A stretch of 64,000 nt of DNA from Thalassobaculum litoreum DSM 18839 (GTDB lineage: Bacteria; Pseudomonadota; Alphaproteobacteria; Thalassobaculales; Thalassobaculaceae), in assembly GCF_900102465.1 (NCBI RefSeq), contig NZ_FNBW01000020.1, forward strand, positions 19,632 through 83,631, read 5' to 3'. The notes beneath the pieces are model-generated. The model ran no database searches. It was not told where the DNA came from and was given only the letters and a program-made list of their open reading frames with translations. This document shows positions 55,874-64,000 of the stretch, one piece after another. Numbering within the stretch: the stretch's first letter is position 1; each line of letters begins with the position of its first letter. A program made the position numbers and the translations under genes.

Positions 55874-57354
55874 ATGCCGGCTGCGGCGGCATCGGTTGGT
55901 GCCGCCCGACACGTCCCACGACGCGTTCCCGGATCTTCCTGACGGTGCTCCATCTGCTGGTCGCCGCATCCTTTCTCGTTGGGATGCCAGCAGGCTTGGC
56001 CCCTGCACTCGCGCAGGGCGCTTCCGGCGTCGACGCGCCTTCCGAGGCGCCGCGTGCCATCGCGGTAGAGCCGGTGGCCAGGGACGACGCGATCGCGAAG
56101 CGCATCGACAGCATTCTGGATGCCACCGGCTGGTATCGCGGCGTCGAAGTCCAGGCACGCGAAGGCGTGGTCTTCCTCGACGGCAGCACCCAGAGCGACG
56201 AGCATCGCACCTGGGCGCGTAACCTCGCGGCCAATACCCAGGACGTGGTCGCCGTCGTCAACCGGATCACGGTCACACCCAAGAGCGACTGGTCCTTCGC
56301 CCCGGCGCTGAACGAGGTTCGCGCCCTGATCTACAAGGCGGTGGCGAGCCTGCCGCTGATCGCCCTGGCGCTGGTAATCCTGCCGATCGCCTTCTACGCC
56401 GCCGTCCTGATCGGTCGGGTCGTGGATTGGGCACTGAGCCGACAGGTCGACTCCCCGTTCCTGCGCAGCGTCATCGCCCGCACGGTCTCGATCCCGGTCT
56501 TCCTGATCGGGCTCTATATCGTGCTGCAGGTTGCCGGCCTCACCCAGCTCGCCCTGTCGCTGCTCGGCGGCGCCGGCGTGGTCGGCATCATCGTCGGTTT
56601 CGCCTTCCGCGACATCGCCGAGAATTTCCTCGCCAGCCTGCTGCTCAGCATCCGCCAGCCGTTCCGGCGCGGCGACTACATCGCCGTGGGCGGCCAGGAG
56701 GGCACGGTGCAGAGCATGAACACCCGAAGCACCCTGCTCCTGTCGCGCGAGGGCAACCACATCCAGATCCCCAACGCCTCGGTATTCAAGAGCACCATCG
56801 TCAACTTCAGCGCCGCGGCCGCCCGTCAGGAATTCCTGGAGATCGGCATCGGCTACGAGGTCTCCGTCGCCGCTGCCCAGGAGATCGTCCGCAGGGTGCT
56901 GGCCGGACACACCGCCGTGCTGGCGGAGCCGGAGGAGCCGCTGGTTCTGGTCCATTCCCTGGGCAGTGCCACGGTCAACCTACGCGCCTATTTCTGGTTC
57001 GACGGCCAGGCCTATTCGGTTCTCAAGATCCGCTCGGCCCTGCTGCGGCTGATCAAGAAGGCGCTGACCGAGGCGGGTATCTCCATGCCGGACGAGGCGC
57101 GCGAGGTGATCTTCCCCCAGGGCGTGCCGATCATCTCCATGGATGGGGGCTCGGGTACCACCCCCTCTCCCGGGCCGGCATCCCGACCGCCGGAGCCTTC
57201 GGCCGCCGCGCCGGCCAAGGAGTCGGGTGCCCCGGCCACCGCCTCGGAGGGCGATCTGGAGAACGACACGGAATCCGTCGAGCGCCACGCCGCCGGCGCG
57301 GATATTCCCGAGGCGTCCCAGGATCTGCTCGCCGACGGCGACCGCAGGCTCTGA
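55870..57354 (+). CDS. BON-domain MscS-type mechanosensitive channel
   Basis: 494 residues from the GTG at 55870; the frame continues upstream but only as a shadow of the YqaE gene. A signal peptide (VLHLLVAASFLVGMPAGLAPALAQ) precedes a BON domain (about 55-125: IAKRIDSILDATGWYRGVEV, GVVFLDGSTQSDEH). Three membrane helices follow (about 150-235), then the MscS pore and beta domain (GFAFRDIAENFLASLLL, PFRRGDYI, IQIPNASVFKSTIVNFS) and a Pro/Ala-rich acidic tail. The channel should open on membrane tension at hypo-osmotic shock. Confidence 0.93.
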   Translation: MNAGCGGIGWCRPTRPTTRSRIFLTVLHLLVAASFLVGMPAGLAPALAQGASGVDAPSEAPRAIAVEPVARDDAIAKRIDSILDATGWYRGVEVQAREGVVFLDGSTQSDEHRTWARNLAANTQDVVAVVNRITVTPKSDWSFAPALNEVRALIYKAVASLPLIALALVILPIAFYAAVLIGRVVDWALSRQVDSPFLRSVIARTVSIPVFLIGLYIVLQVAGLTQLALSLLGGAGVVGIIVGFAFRDIAENFLASLLLSIRQPFRRGDYIAVGGQEGTVQSMNTRSTLLLSREGNHIQIPNASVFKSTIVNFSAAAARQEFLEIGIGYEVSVAAAQEIVRRVLAGHTAVLAEPEEPLVLVHSLGSATVNLRAYFWFDGQAYSVLKIRSALLRLIKKALTEAGISMPDEAREVIFPQGVPIISMDGGSGTTPSPGPASRPPEPSAAAPAKESGAPATASEGDLENDTESVERHAAGADIPEASQDLLADGDRRL

Positions 57355-57391
57355 GGCGACCGCCGGCTCTAAGCCCCTCCGGTCGCGGCGC

Positions 57392-58042
57392 TTACCCGCC
57401 GGCGATCCCCAACGTCTCCAACCCGACGGCCAGCAGGACGCCGAACACCGGGATGATGGCGAGGCCCGCCAGCGCGAACAGGCCGTCTCGGGTCAGCAGA
57501 CCGGCCGCGATCAGCAGAACCGCACCGCCGGCGACCGAGGAGGAGAACGGGATGAACTCCAGGAACGGCATCGCCAGGCCGCAGAACAGGCAGACGACCT
57601 CCAGCACCGTCCGGCCCGGCGGATCGATCAGCCACCTCAGCCGGGCCCGGGCATGGTCGTCCATCCAATGGGCGATCTTTGCGAGCCTGCCGACCGCCCC
57701 ACGCGCGCGCTTTCCGCTGATGGTGCGCCGGCCGATGACGCCGGGGATCCACAGGCGGCCGAGCCTGGGAAACACCATCTGCGCCGAGATGATGACGATG
57801 ATCGCACCGCAGAACGAGGACAGCAGGGGCACACCGGACAGCGGCGACATCACCGCGAGCGAGGGAACGACCAGCAACGGCAGGTAGGACCGACGCCCGA
57901 AGGCCTCCAGCACTTCGCCGACCGTAACCCGATTGCCCTGGGCAGTGTCCGCCATGCGGTCGACGATATCGCTCATCGGATGGTCGGACGTTGGCTGCCC
58001 GTTCGTATCCGATTTGTCCGGTTCCAATGTAGATGCGGTCAT
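57392..58042 (-). CDS. ExoD-family exopolysaccharide synthesis protein
   Basis: 216 residues from the ATG at 58042. The ExoD pattern is clear: VTVGEVLEAFGRRSYLPLLVVPSLAVMSPLSGVPLLSSFCG region, then MVFPRLGRLWIP, and several membrane helices (about 55-90, 145-175, 175-210). In Sinorhizobium ExoD affects exopolysaccharide and alkali tolerance; molecular role not established. It is convergent with the MscS gene (37 bases between stops). Confidence 0.9.
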   Translation of the reverse strand: MTASTLEPDKSDTNGQPTSDHPMSDIVDRMADTAQGNRVTVGEVLEAFGRRSYLPLLVVPSLAVMSPLSGVPLLSSFCGAIIVIISAQMVFPRLGRLWIPGVIGRRTISGKRARGAVGRLAKIAHWMDDHARARLRWLIDPPGRTVLEVVCLFCGLAMPFLEFIPFSSSVAGGAVLLIAAGLLTRDGLFALAGLAIIPVFGVLLAVGLETLGIAGG

Positions 58043-58365
58043 GGCGACCTCGACACTGCTCCGATGAAAAGGCATGGCCCGCCGGGCACCACCGCCCTTG
58101 GCGGCCGCGACCGACCGGCACCCGATGCTCCAGGCGGCGGCCCTGCGGGAGGCCGCGGGCCCGACGTTTCGTGGTGAAAGTCGAACGCCCCGGCGGGAGC
58201 GGGGTTCCCGAATCCTTAGGGGGCAACGGGGGCACAACCGACGTCTTACGAACAACCGGCGGCGGTCCTTTCGTTACCCGCCCGTCGCAGACCGTCGTAT
58301 TCCCTTTATTGACGCCGCATTTATTCTGGTGTCCCGTGTTCTGAATTCAGAATACGGAAACGGAC
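58043..58365. other. Divergent intergenic region, exoD-like / gntR
   Basis: 323 bases between the divergent starts. Apart from the palindrome next to gntR, a TTGACG at 58309-58314 is a possible -35 for gntR; no convincing -10 was picked. Nothing else was recognised; the open frames here lack coding features. Confidence 0.5.
58336..58355. promoter_or_regulatory. Putative GntR operator
   Basis: GTGTTCTGAATTCAGAATAC is a palindrome with one mismatched pair; its core TTCTGAATTCAGAA (58339-58352) is perfect. It ends 10 bases before the gntR ATG, where it would support autoregulation and control of the downstream operon. Confidence 0.7.
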
Positions 58366-59028
58366 ATGCAGTCCCTCGCCGCAAAGCTCGATCTGACCGC
58401 CCAGGCGCATCAGGCCATCCGGGATGCCATCATGGCGATGGACCTGGCGCCCGGAACGCCGCTGGCGCAGGAGGATCTGGCCGAGCGGCTCGGGGTCAGC
58501 CGCCAGCCCGTAAGCCACGCGCTGGTGCTTCTGAGGCGCGAGGGCCTGGTGGTCGACCGCGGCCGCAAGGGCCAGATGGTGGCGCCGATCGACCCCGACC
58601 GACTGCTCGCCCTGTACCAGGTGCGCGGCGCCATCGACCGGCTGGCCGCCCGGCTTGCTACCACCCGGCTCGATATGTCCGACACGCCGTCCAAACGCTT
58701 CCAGCGCCTCATCAAGGACGGGTGGGACGCCTGCACCAGCGGCGAGATCGACGCCCTGGTCAAGGCCGATCTCGCCTTCCATCAGGCGATCCACGCGCTC
58801 TCGGGCAACGACGAGATCGAACGCACCGCCGCCGGCTTCTGGCCGCATATGGTCCGCTCCATGCGCGTGGTCCTCGAGGACAGCAAGGGCCACGGAGCAA
58901 TCTGGCGCGAGCACGAAGAGATCGCCGAGGCCATCCTCTCCGGCGATCCGGTCAAGGCGGGCCATCTGGCCGCCGACCATGCCGAACGGACGGGCGAGCT
59001 GACCCATCAACGACTGAGCCGGCCCTAA
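58366..59028 (+). CDS. GntR-family regulator (FadR/FCD type)
   Basis: 220 residues: winged helix at about 15-75 (LAQEDLAERLGVSRQPVSHALVLLRREGLV) and an all-helical FCD effector domain at about 85-215 (LYQVRGAIDRLAARLA, KADLAFHQAIHALSGN, HEEIAEAILSGDPVKAGHLAADH), whose Asp and His residues usually bind a metal plus an organic acid. It opens the operon with the dioxygenase and the dehydrogenase and most likely senses their substrate or product. Confidence 0.93.
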   Translation: MQSLAAKLDLTAQAHQAIRDAIMAMDLAPGTPLAQEDLAERLGVSRQPVSHALVLLRREGLVVDRGRKGQMVAPIDPDRLLALYQVRGAIDRLAARLATTRLDMSDTPSKRFQRLIKDGWDACTSGEIDALVKADLAFHQAIHALSGNDEIERTAAGFWPHMVRSMRVVLEDSKGHGAIWREHEEIAEAILSGDPVKAGHLAADHAERTGELTHQRLSRP

Positions 59029-59076
59029 GACCGGCGGACTTCAAACAAATAAGAAGCCAACACGGAAGGAAACGCC

Positions 59077-59877
59077 ATGAAACTCAGCGCCGAAGACCTC
59101 AAGAAATTCGACGAAGAAGGCTACCTGTTCTTCCCCGGCAAGTTCACCCCGCAGGAAGCCGCCCTGATGAAGCAGGAAGCCGACAAGATCTACGCGATGG
59201 ACCGCAAGGAGGTCTGGCGCGAGAAGTCCGGCGTGGCCCGCACCGCCTTCGCCGCCCATACCTATAACGAGACGTTCCGCCGTCTCGGTGCCCATCCGCG
59301 TCTGGTTGAGCCGGTGCAGCAGCTCCTCGACGGGTCGGTCTACATGCACCAGTTCAAGATCAACGCGAAGGCCGCCTTCGACGGCGATGTCTGGCAGTGG
59401 CACCAGGACTACGGCACCTGGGCGCGCGACGACGAGATGCCGGAGCCGCGCGCGATGAACATCGCGGTGTTCCTGGACGACGTCACCGCCGCCAACGGCC
59501 CGCTGCTGTTCATCCCGGGTAGCCACAAGCAGGGCGTGGTCGAGGCCGGTCACGACCTGGAGACCACCTCCTATCCGCTGTGGACGCTGGACCGCGAGAC
59601 GGTCTCGGCCCTGGCGGAAAAGGGCGGCTGCGTGGCGCCGACCGGTCCGGCCGGCAGTGTGCTGCTGTTCTCATCGCTGCTGGTGCATGCCAGCCCGCCG
59701 AACATCTCGCCGCTCGGCCGCACCATCGTCTATCTGTCGCTCTGCCACGTGGACAACCACATCCGCGCCTTCAAGCGCGACGAGTGGATCGCCCATCGCG
59801 ACTTCACGCCGATCTCCGCCCTGGAGGACGACTGCTTCGACGAGCTGGTCGCCGGTCAGCTCCAGGCGGCGGAATAG
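59077..59877 (+). CDS. Phytanoyl-CoA dioxygenase (PhyH)-family oxygenase
   Basis: 266 residues of the Fe(II)/2-oxoglutarate-dependent PhyH family. WQWHQDYGTW supplies the HxD metal ligands near residue 108, LVHASPPN near 207 the distal His, and LGRTIVYLSL the 2-oxoglutarate Arg. Also MNIAVFLDDVTAANGPLLFIPGSHK. Members hydroxylate diverse small molecules (ectoine, phytanoyl-CoA, phosphonates). GGAAGGAAA precedes the ATG; the dehydrogenase begins 6 bases downstream. Confidence 0.93.
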   Translation: MKLSAEDLKKFDEEGYLFFPGKFTPQEAALMKQEADKIYAMDRKEVWREKSGVARTAFAAHTYNETFRRLGAHPRLVEPVQQLLDGSVYMHQFKINAKAAFDGDVWQWHQDYGTWARDDEMPEPRAMNIAVFLDDVTAANGPLLFIPGSHKQGVVEAGHDLETTSYPLWTLDRETVSALAEKGGCVAPTGPAGSVLLFSSLLVHASPPNISPLGRTIVYLSLCHVDNHIRAFKRDEWIAHRDFTPISALEDDCFDELVAGQLQAAE

Positions 59878-59883
59878 GCGACG

Positions 59884-61206
59884 ATGTATATCTATCAGGA
59901 CCTTCTGGCCCGCGCCCAGGCCGGCACGCCCGTGCGTGTCGGCCTGATCGGCGCCGGCAAGTTCGGCAGCATGTTCCTCTCCCAGGTCCCGACGACGCCG
60001 GGGCTTGAGGTGGCCTGGATCGCCGACCTGTCGCCGGACCGCGCCCGGGCCGCCTGCCGCTCGGTCGGCTGGCCCGACGACCTGATCGCCAGGACGACCG
60101 TCGAAGACGACGCCCGCAGGCTGATCGCCTCCGGGGCGGCGGATGTGGTGGTGGAAGCCACCGGCGTGCCGTCGGTCGGCCTGGTCCACGCCCGCGAGGC
60201 GATCCGCAACGGCGTCCACATCGTCATGGTCAATGTCGAGGCCGACGTGCTGGCCGGACCGCTCCTGGCGGAGGAGGCACGTCAGGCCGGCGTGGTCTAT
60301 TCCATGGCCTATGGCGACCAGCCGGCGCTGACCTGCGAGATGGTCGAATGGGCCCGCTCCACCGGCTTCGACGTCGTCGCCGCCGGCAAGGGCACCAAAT
60401 TCCTGCCGGCCTATCACGCCTCGACGCCGGACACGGTCTGGGACCATTACGGGCTGACCGGCGAACAGGCCGCGGCCGCCGGCATGAACAGCCAGATGTT
60501 CAACAGCTTCCTCGACGGCACCAAGTCGGCGCTGGAGATGGCGGCGATCGCCAACGCGACCGGCCTGACCCCGCCGCCGGATGGGTTGATGTTCCCGCCG
60601 GCCGGCATGGACGATCTCGCCCATGTGCTCCGCCCCAAGTCCGAAGGCGGCCAGCTCGCCGCCAAGGGACAGGTGGAAGTCGTCTCTTCCCTGGAGCGGG
60701 ACGGCCGGCCGGTCTTCAAGGACCTGCGCTGGGGCGTCTACGTGGTCATCGAGGCGCCGAACGACTACGCCGCCGCCTGCTTCCGGCAATACGGCATGAA
60801 CACCGACGCCACAGGACGGTATTCGGCGATGTACAAGCCGTTCCACCTGATCGGCCTGGAGCTCAACGTGTCGATCCTGTCGGCGGCGATCCTGAAGCGT
60901 CCGACCGGCTCGACCCAGGGCTTCCGCGGAGACGTGGTGGCGACGGCGAAGCGCGACCTGAAGGCCGGCGACATGCTGGATGGCGAGGGCGGCTTCACGG
61001 TATGGGGTAAGCTCTACCCGGCGGAGACGTCCCTGAAGATCGGCGGCCTGCCGATCGGCCTCGCCCACAATGTCAAGCTGAAGGCCGATATCAAGACGGG
61101 ACAGCCTATCCGGTGGGTCGATGTCGAGGCGGACGAGAGCAGCGAGGCGATCCGCATCCGCCGCGACATGGAGCGCCGGTTCGGCCGCAAGGGGATGGCG
61201 GCCTGA
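59884..61206 (+). CDS. SAF-domain NAD(P)-dependent dehydrogenase (homoserine dehydrogenase/DRL-like)
   Basis: 440 residues. The N-terminal Rossmann domain has VGLIGAGKFGSMF near residue 20 and a homoserine-dehydrogenase-like layout; the middle carries VAAGKGTKFLPAYHAS; the C-terminal SAF domain is about 355-420 (TAKRDLKAGDMLDGEGGFTV, LPIGLAHNVKLKADIKTGQPI). This architecture is that of oxidoreductases related to the Brucella DXR-like (DRL) enzyme and numerous catabolic paralogues. With an oxygenase and a GntR regulator alongside, a catabolic role on a hydroxylated product is more likely than isoprenoid synthesis (inference). Confidence 0.88.
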   Translation: MYIYQDLLARAQAGTPVRVGLIGAGKFGSMFLSQVPTTPGLEVAWIADLSPDRARAACRSVGWPDDLIARTTVEDDARRLIASGAADVVVEATGVPSVGLVHAREAIRNGVHIVMVNVEADVLAGPLLAEEARQAGVVYSMAYGDQPALTCEMVEWARSTGFDVVAAGKGTKFLPAYHASTPDTVWDHYGLTGEQAAAAGMNSQMFNSFLDGTKSALEMAAIANATGLTPPPDGLMFPPAGMDDLAHVLRPKSEGGQLAAKGQVEVVSSLERDGRPVFKDLRWGVYVVIEAPNDYAAACFRQYGMNTDATGRYSAMYKPFHLIGLELNVSILSAAILKRPTGSTQGFRGDVVATAKRDLKAGDMLDGEGGFTVWGKLYPAETSLKIGGLPIGLAHNVKLKADIKTGQPIRWVDVEADESSEAIRIRRDMERRFGRKGMAA

Positions 61207-61259
61207 AGCCAGGCGCGCCCCCGGAGGGTCCTGGGCTTCCGGCGTAGCTTGGAAACGGA

Positions 61260-61291
61260 ACGTGCCGCCCCAGGGATAAGGGGCGGCACGT
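61260..61291. terminator. Hairpin between the dehydrogenase gene and the RTX gene
   Basis: ACGTGCCGCCCC (61260-61271), loop AGGGATAA, GGGGCGGCACGT (61280-61291): a perfect 12-bp stem. On the minus strand it is followed by TTCCGTTTCC, fitting a terminator for the RTX gene that ends at 61310; it may also stop the opposing operon. Confidence 0.75.
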
Positions 61292-61309
61292 CAGGCCGTC
61301 AGGCCCGGG

Positions 61310-64000
61310 TCAGTAGAAGCCGAAATAGCTCTCGTTCAGTTCAGAACTGTGGATGCCGATCAGGCGGACATAGTTGCCGCCGAGATCGATCTCGACATTG
61401 CCGTCCACATCGTCCGTCGCCCGGGCGATGACATCGGCAGCGGTGCTGATCGCCTGGCCGTTGAGATTGGCCTGGATCATCAGCTGGTCGCCGGCCGACA
61501 CGTCGAAATCGGCGACAACATCGAAGCCGTTCATCGCCTCGATATAGATCCGGTCGGCACCGGCCCCGGTGTAGATCCAGTCGATCCCCAGCCCGCCGTA
61601 GAGCGAGTCGTCGCCGGCGCCGCCCGACAGCACGTCGAACGAGCCGTCATGGGATCCGTCGTCGCTCGACAGGCCGCCCTTCAGGACGTCGTTGCCGGCT
61701 CCGCCGACCAGGATGTCGGCGCCGTTCTCGCCGTACAAGACGTCGTCACCGGCACCGCCGTACAGCGTATCCAGGCCGTTATTGCCGTAGAGCACATCCG
61801 CATCGGCGTTCCCGTAGAGCACGTCCTGATGCTGACCGCCATAGAGCGTGTCGGCGTCCTGACCGCCATAGAGCGTGTCGTAGCCCATGTTGCCGTAGAT
61901 CACGTCGCTCTGCTGATTGCCGTAGACGACATCCTCGTTGGCGCCGCCATAGAGCGTGTCCTCCTCGGTACCGCCGAACACAAGGTCATTCTCCTGGTTG
62001 CCGTACAGGATGTCCTTGCCGCTGCCGGAGCCGATCGTGTCCGCCCCGGCACCGCCGTACAGGGTGTCGTCGCCGACGCCGAGCGAGATGAACTGGCTGT
62101 TCTCGTCGCCGGTGACGAAGTTGTCGCCGTTGCCGCCGGTAACCGTGGACGAGCCCATGATCGAGGCGAACTCGATGTTGTCGAGCTGCAACGTGCTTCC
62201 CGTCGGCAGCGAGCGCATGTCGACCACGAACGCCTCCGACTGGACCGTGCCGTCCGACGACGTGCTGCCGGTGATGACGATCGGGCTGCTCAGCGAACTC
62301 GAGGTCGTCGTCGGAATGATCGTGCGAACATCCAATGTGGTCGTTGTCGACAACCTCCGGAGGAACGTGTCGGCGCCGGTCGTCAACTGCTGGGTGGAGG
62401 CAGAGTTCCGCCCCGCAATCGCGGCGTTCAGGGTCTCCACGGACGAGGTGCCGATGGTCGCGGTCGCCGGGCCCGAAGAGGTGATGGAGACCGACGCCGG
62501 CAGGGTCGCGGTGACGACGTTGCTGTTGTTCCCGGTGTTCTGAACAATCGGCGCCGTGCCAGCCGTGGATCCGTTGTTGGTGATCGTGCGGTCGCCGCCG
62601 GTCGTGTTCGTCGGCGTGCTGTCGGTCACGACCACGGTTCCACCGCCGGAGGACCCGCCGGAGGACCCGCCGCCGCCACTGTCGCCGCCACCACCACCGG
62701 TCGGCGGTGCAACCAGGGTGATCGTCGTGTTGCCGCCGGCGAAGGTCGCGCTGAACGTCCCGCTGCCCGAGGTGATGCCGGTGAGCGTGGTCGCGACACT
62801 GCCGCTGATGTCGATCGTGCCGCTGGCGGCCGTGCCATTCAGCGCCGACAGATCCTTGCCCGTGACGACGATGCTGTCGCCGACCGCAAAGTCGGAGATC
62901 GTGTCGGTGTTGAAATCCGAAGCACTGCCGGTGAACGTGTCGTTACCGGCACCGCCGACAAGAGTGTCTTGCCCGCTCCCGCCGCTGATCACGTCGGCAC
63001 CGTCGCCGCCGTAGAGCGTGTCGTTACCGGCGTCGCCCAGCAGAGTATCGGTACCAGCGTTGCCATAGATCAGATCCGCGCCGGCCCCGCCCGACAGCGT
63101 GTCGTTGCCGGCACCGCCGGACAAGACGTCGCTGCCGTTGCCGGCCCGCAGGACATCATCACCGGCGCCGCCCTTGAGACTATCGGCACCGCTCCCGGAG
63201 ATGAGGGTGTCGTTGGCGCTACCGCCGGTCATGGAGAAGGTGCCGTCGGTCTCGGCCGACCCGTCCCAGTTGATGGCGGACGTGTTGGTCGAGCCGTTGA
63301 CCGTCATGGTCTGGCCGGACGCCACCGTCCCGTCATGAGTCGTGACCGATTGCGCGCCGGCGGTGATGTTGACGGTTTCGACATTGGTCAGGGTCGTCGC
63401 GTTGAGCGTGACCGTCTGCGCCGCCGAAATGTTCAGGGCGTCGGTCCCGGCAAGACCGTCGATCGTATCGCCGGCGTTCAGAACATTGGTCGCGTTGGCG
63501 GTCAGAACATCGTTGCCGGTGTCCAGCGTCGGGTTGTCGGCTCCGGCGGTCAGGGTGAAGGAGACCGGCGGCGCCGTCAGCGTGATGGTCGTGTTTCCAC
63601 CCGCGAGAACCGCCGAGAAGACTCCGCTGGCACCGGTGATGCCGGTCAGGTTCAGGTTCCCCGATCCGGTCGCGATGGTCGCCGCCGCCGACTGGCCGTT
63701 CAATGCCGTCAGGTCGGCACCGGTCACGACAATGCTCTCGCCGACGGTAAGATCGGTGATCGTGTCGCCCGCCAGCTCGGCAGCGCTGCCGCGGAAGGTG
63801 TCGGTTTCCGAGCCACCGGTGAGGTTGTCGACCCCGGCACCGCCGCTCATCGTGTCGGTGCCAGCACCACCGTTAAGCGTGTCGGACCCGGCGCCGCCGA
63901 CCACCAGCTGGTTTCCGGCCGAGCCGGTGACCGCCAGATTGGCGGTCCCCGGTGCCGTCAGCGTACCGGTGAAGGCCGCCCGCTGGGCCGCCGTCATGGT
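61310..64000 (-). CDS. RTX-type calcium-binding surface protein (5' partial)
   Basis: The frame is open to the window edge, so only the last 896 or so residues are present. Order in the visible part: RTX nonapeptides (GGAGSDTLNGGAGTD), a beta block, a long beta region (TVTLNATTLTNVETVNITAG), more RTX repeats, a second copy of the beta block, a Gly/Ser linker (GGGGGDSGGGGSSGG), a conserved domain (LQLDNIEFASIMGSSTVTGG), YGN/YGG-type RTX repeats and a C-terminal domain ending YFGFY. From the linker onward it parallels the protein at 39075-44168. Type I secretion is expected. The nature of the N-terminus is unknown. Confidence 0.93.
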   Translation of the reverse strand, partial: TMTAAQRAAFTGTLTAPGTANLAVTGSAGNQLVVGGAGSDTLNGGAGTDTMSGGAGVDNLTGGSETDTFRGSAAELAGDTITDLTVGESIVVTGADLTALNGQSAAATIATGSGNLNLTGITGASGVFSAVLAGGNTTITLTAPPVSFTLTAGADNPTLDTGNDVLTANATNVLNAGDTIDGLAGTDALNISAAQTVTLNATTLTNVETVNITAGAQSVTTHDGTVASGQTMTVNGSTNTSAINWDGSAETDGTFSMTGGSANDTLISGSGADSLKGGAGDDVLRAGNGSDVLSGGAGNDTLSGGAGADLIYGNAGTDTLLGDAGNDTLYGGDGADVISGGSGQDTLVGGAGNDTFTGSASDFNTDTISDFAVGDSIVVTGKDLSALNGTAASGTIDISGSVATTLTGITSGSGTFSATFAGGNTTITLVAPPTGGGGGDSGGGGSSGGSSGGGTVVVTDSTPTNTTGGDRTITNNGSTAGTAPIVQNTGNNSNVVTATLPASVSITSSGPATATIGTSSVETLNAAIAGRNSASTQQLTTGADTFLRRLSTTTTLDVRTIIPTTTSSSLSSPIVITGSTSSDGTVQSEAFVVDMRSLPTGSTLQLDNIEFASIMGSSTVTGGNGDNFVTGDENSQFISLGVGDDTLYGGAGADTIGSGSGKDILYGNQENDLVFGGTEEDTLYGGANEDVVYGNQQSDVIYGNMGYDTLYGGQDADTLYGGQHQDVLYGNADADVLYGNNGLDTLYGGAGDDVLYGENGADILVGGAGNDVLKGGLSSDDGSHDGSFDVLSGGAGDDSLYGGLGIDWIYTGAGADRIYIEAMNGFDVVADFDVSAGDQLMIQANLNGQAISTAADVIARATDDVDGNVEIDLGGNYVRLIGIHSSELNESYFGFY

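Noticed and set aside
61310..63300. Repetitive GC-rich DNA possibly a mobile element
   Set aside because: It is the coding sequence of RTX repeats; no transposase or terminal inverted repeats were seen.

Overview
The window is a high-GC, gene-dense stretch of a bacterial chromosome, most likely from an alphaproteobacterium of the Rhodospirillales type. That placement is an inference from gene neighbourhoods and protein style: rluD-rpoH, hisZ-purA, glyQ-glyS-ppdK, an archaeal-type serC next to serA, a DUF6476-type gene divergent from rluD, and RTX repeats with YGN/YGG variants. No rRNA, tRNA, CRISPR array, prophage or insertion sequence was seen, so there is no direct phylogenetic marker.

Layout. 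1-7.3 kb: a lipid kinase (5' end outside the window), a metallophosphoesterase, then opgG-opgH and a convergent opgD, for osmoregulated periplasmic glucans. 7.4-12.6 kb: CorA, a MipA/OmpV outer-membrane protein with a tiny coupled membrane protein, a divergent TetR regulator with two palindromic operators between them, an EamA transporter and a DUF3108 protein. 12.5-19.3 kb: MaoC-like/SDR pair, second EamA transporter, MarR-GNAT fusion, UxaA/GarD-type dehydratase, NUDIX and isochorismatase-like hydrolases. 19.3-25.1 kb: glyQ-glyS-ppdK. 25.2-30.9 kb: a small orphan protein, a peroxidase-fold protein without its proximal histidine, and an SDR / DmdC-like acyl-CoA dehydrogenase / 3-hydroxyacyl-CoA dehydrogenase set. 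31.3-39 kb: hisZ-purA, a pseudokinase with a membrane partner, rpoH, rluD and a DUF6476-type gene. 39-44.2 kb: a 1697-residue DUF4347/Ig-like/RTX surface protein. 44.7-47.7 kb: serC-serA. 48.2-57.4 kb: a chemoreceptor, a complete dipeptide-type ABC importer operon, and a YqaE/Pmp3 peptide overlapping a BON-MscS channel gene. 57.4-61.2 kb: ExoD-like protein, then GntR regulator, PhyH-type dioxygenase and a SAF-domain dehydrogenase. 61.3 kb to the end: a second, incomplete RTX protein sharing its C-terminal half with the first.

Three families of dispersed intergenic repeats lie in the gaps, and two AT-rich islands (about 24 and 31 percent GC) sit upstream of the first RTX gene and of the chemoreceptor. 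The parts least explained by known families are the shared C-terminal cassette of the two RTX proteins, the pseudokinase pair, the peroxidase-fold protein, and the GntR-PhyH-dehydrogenase operon. Functions are assigned by recognising motifs in the translations; no database search was possible.
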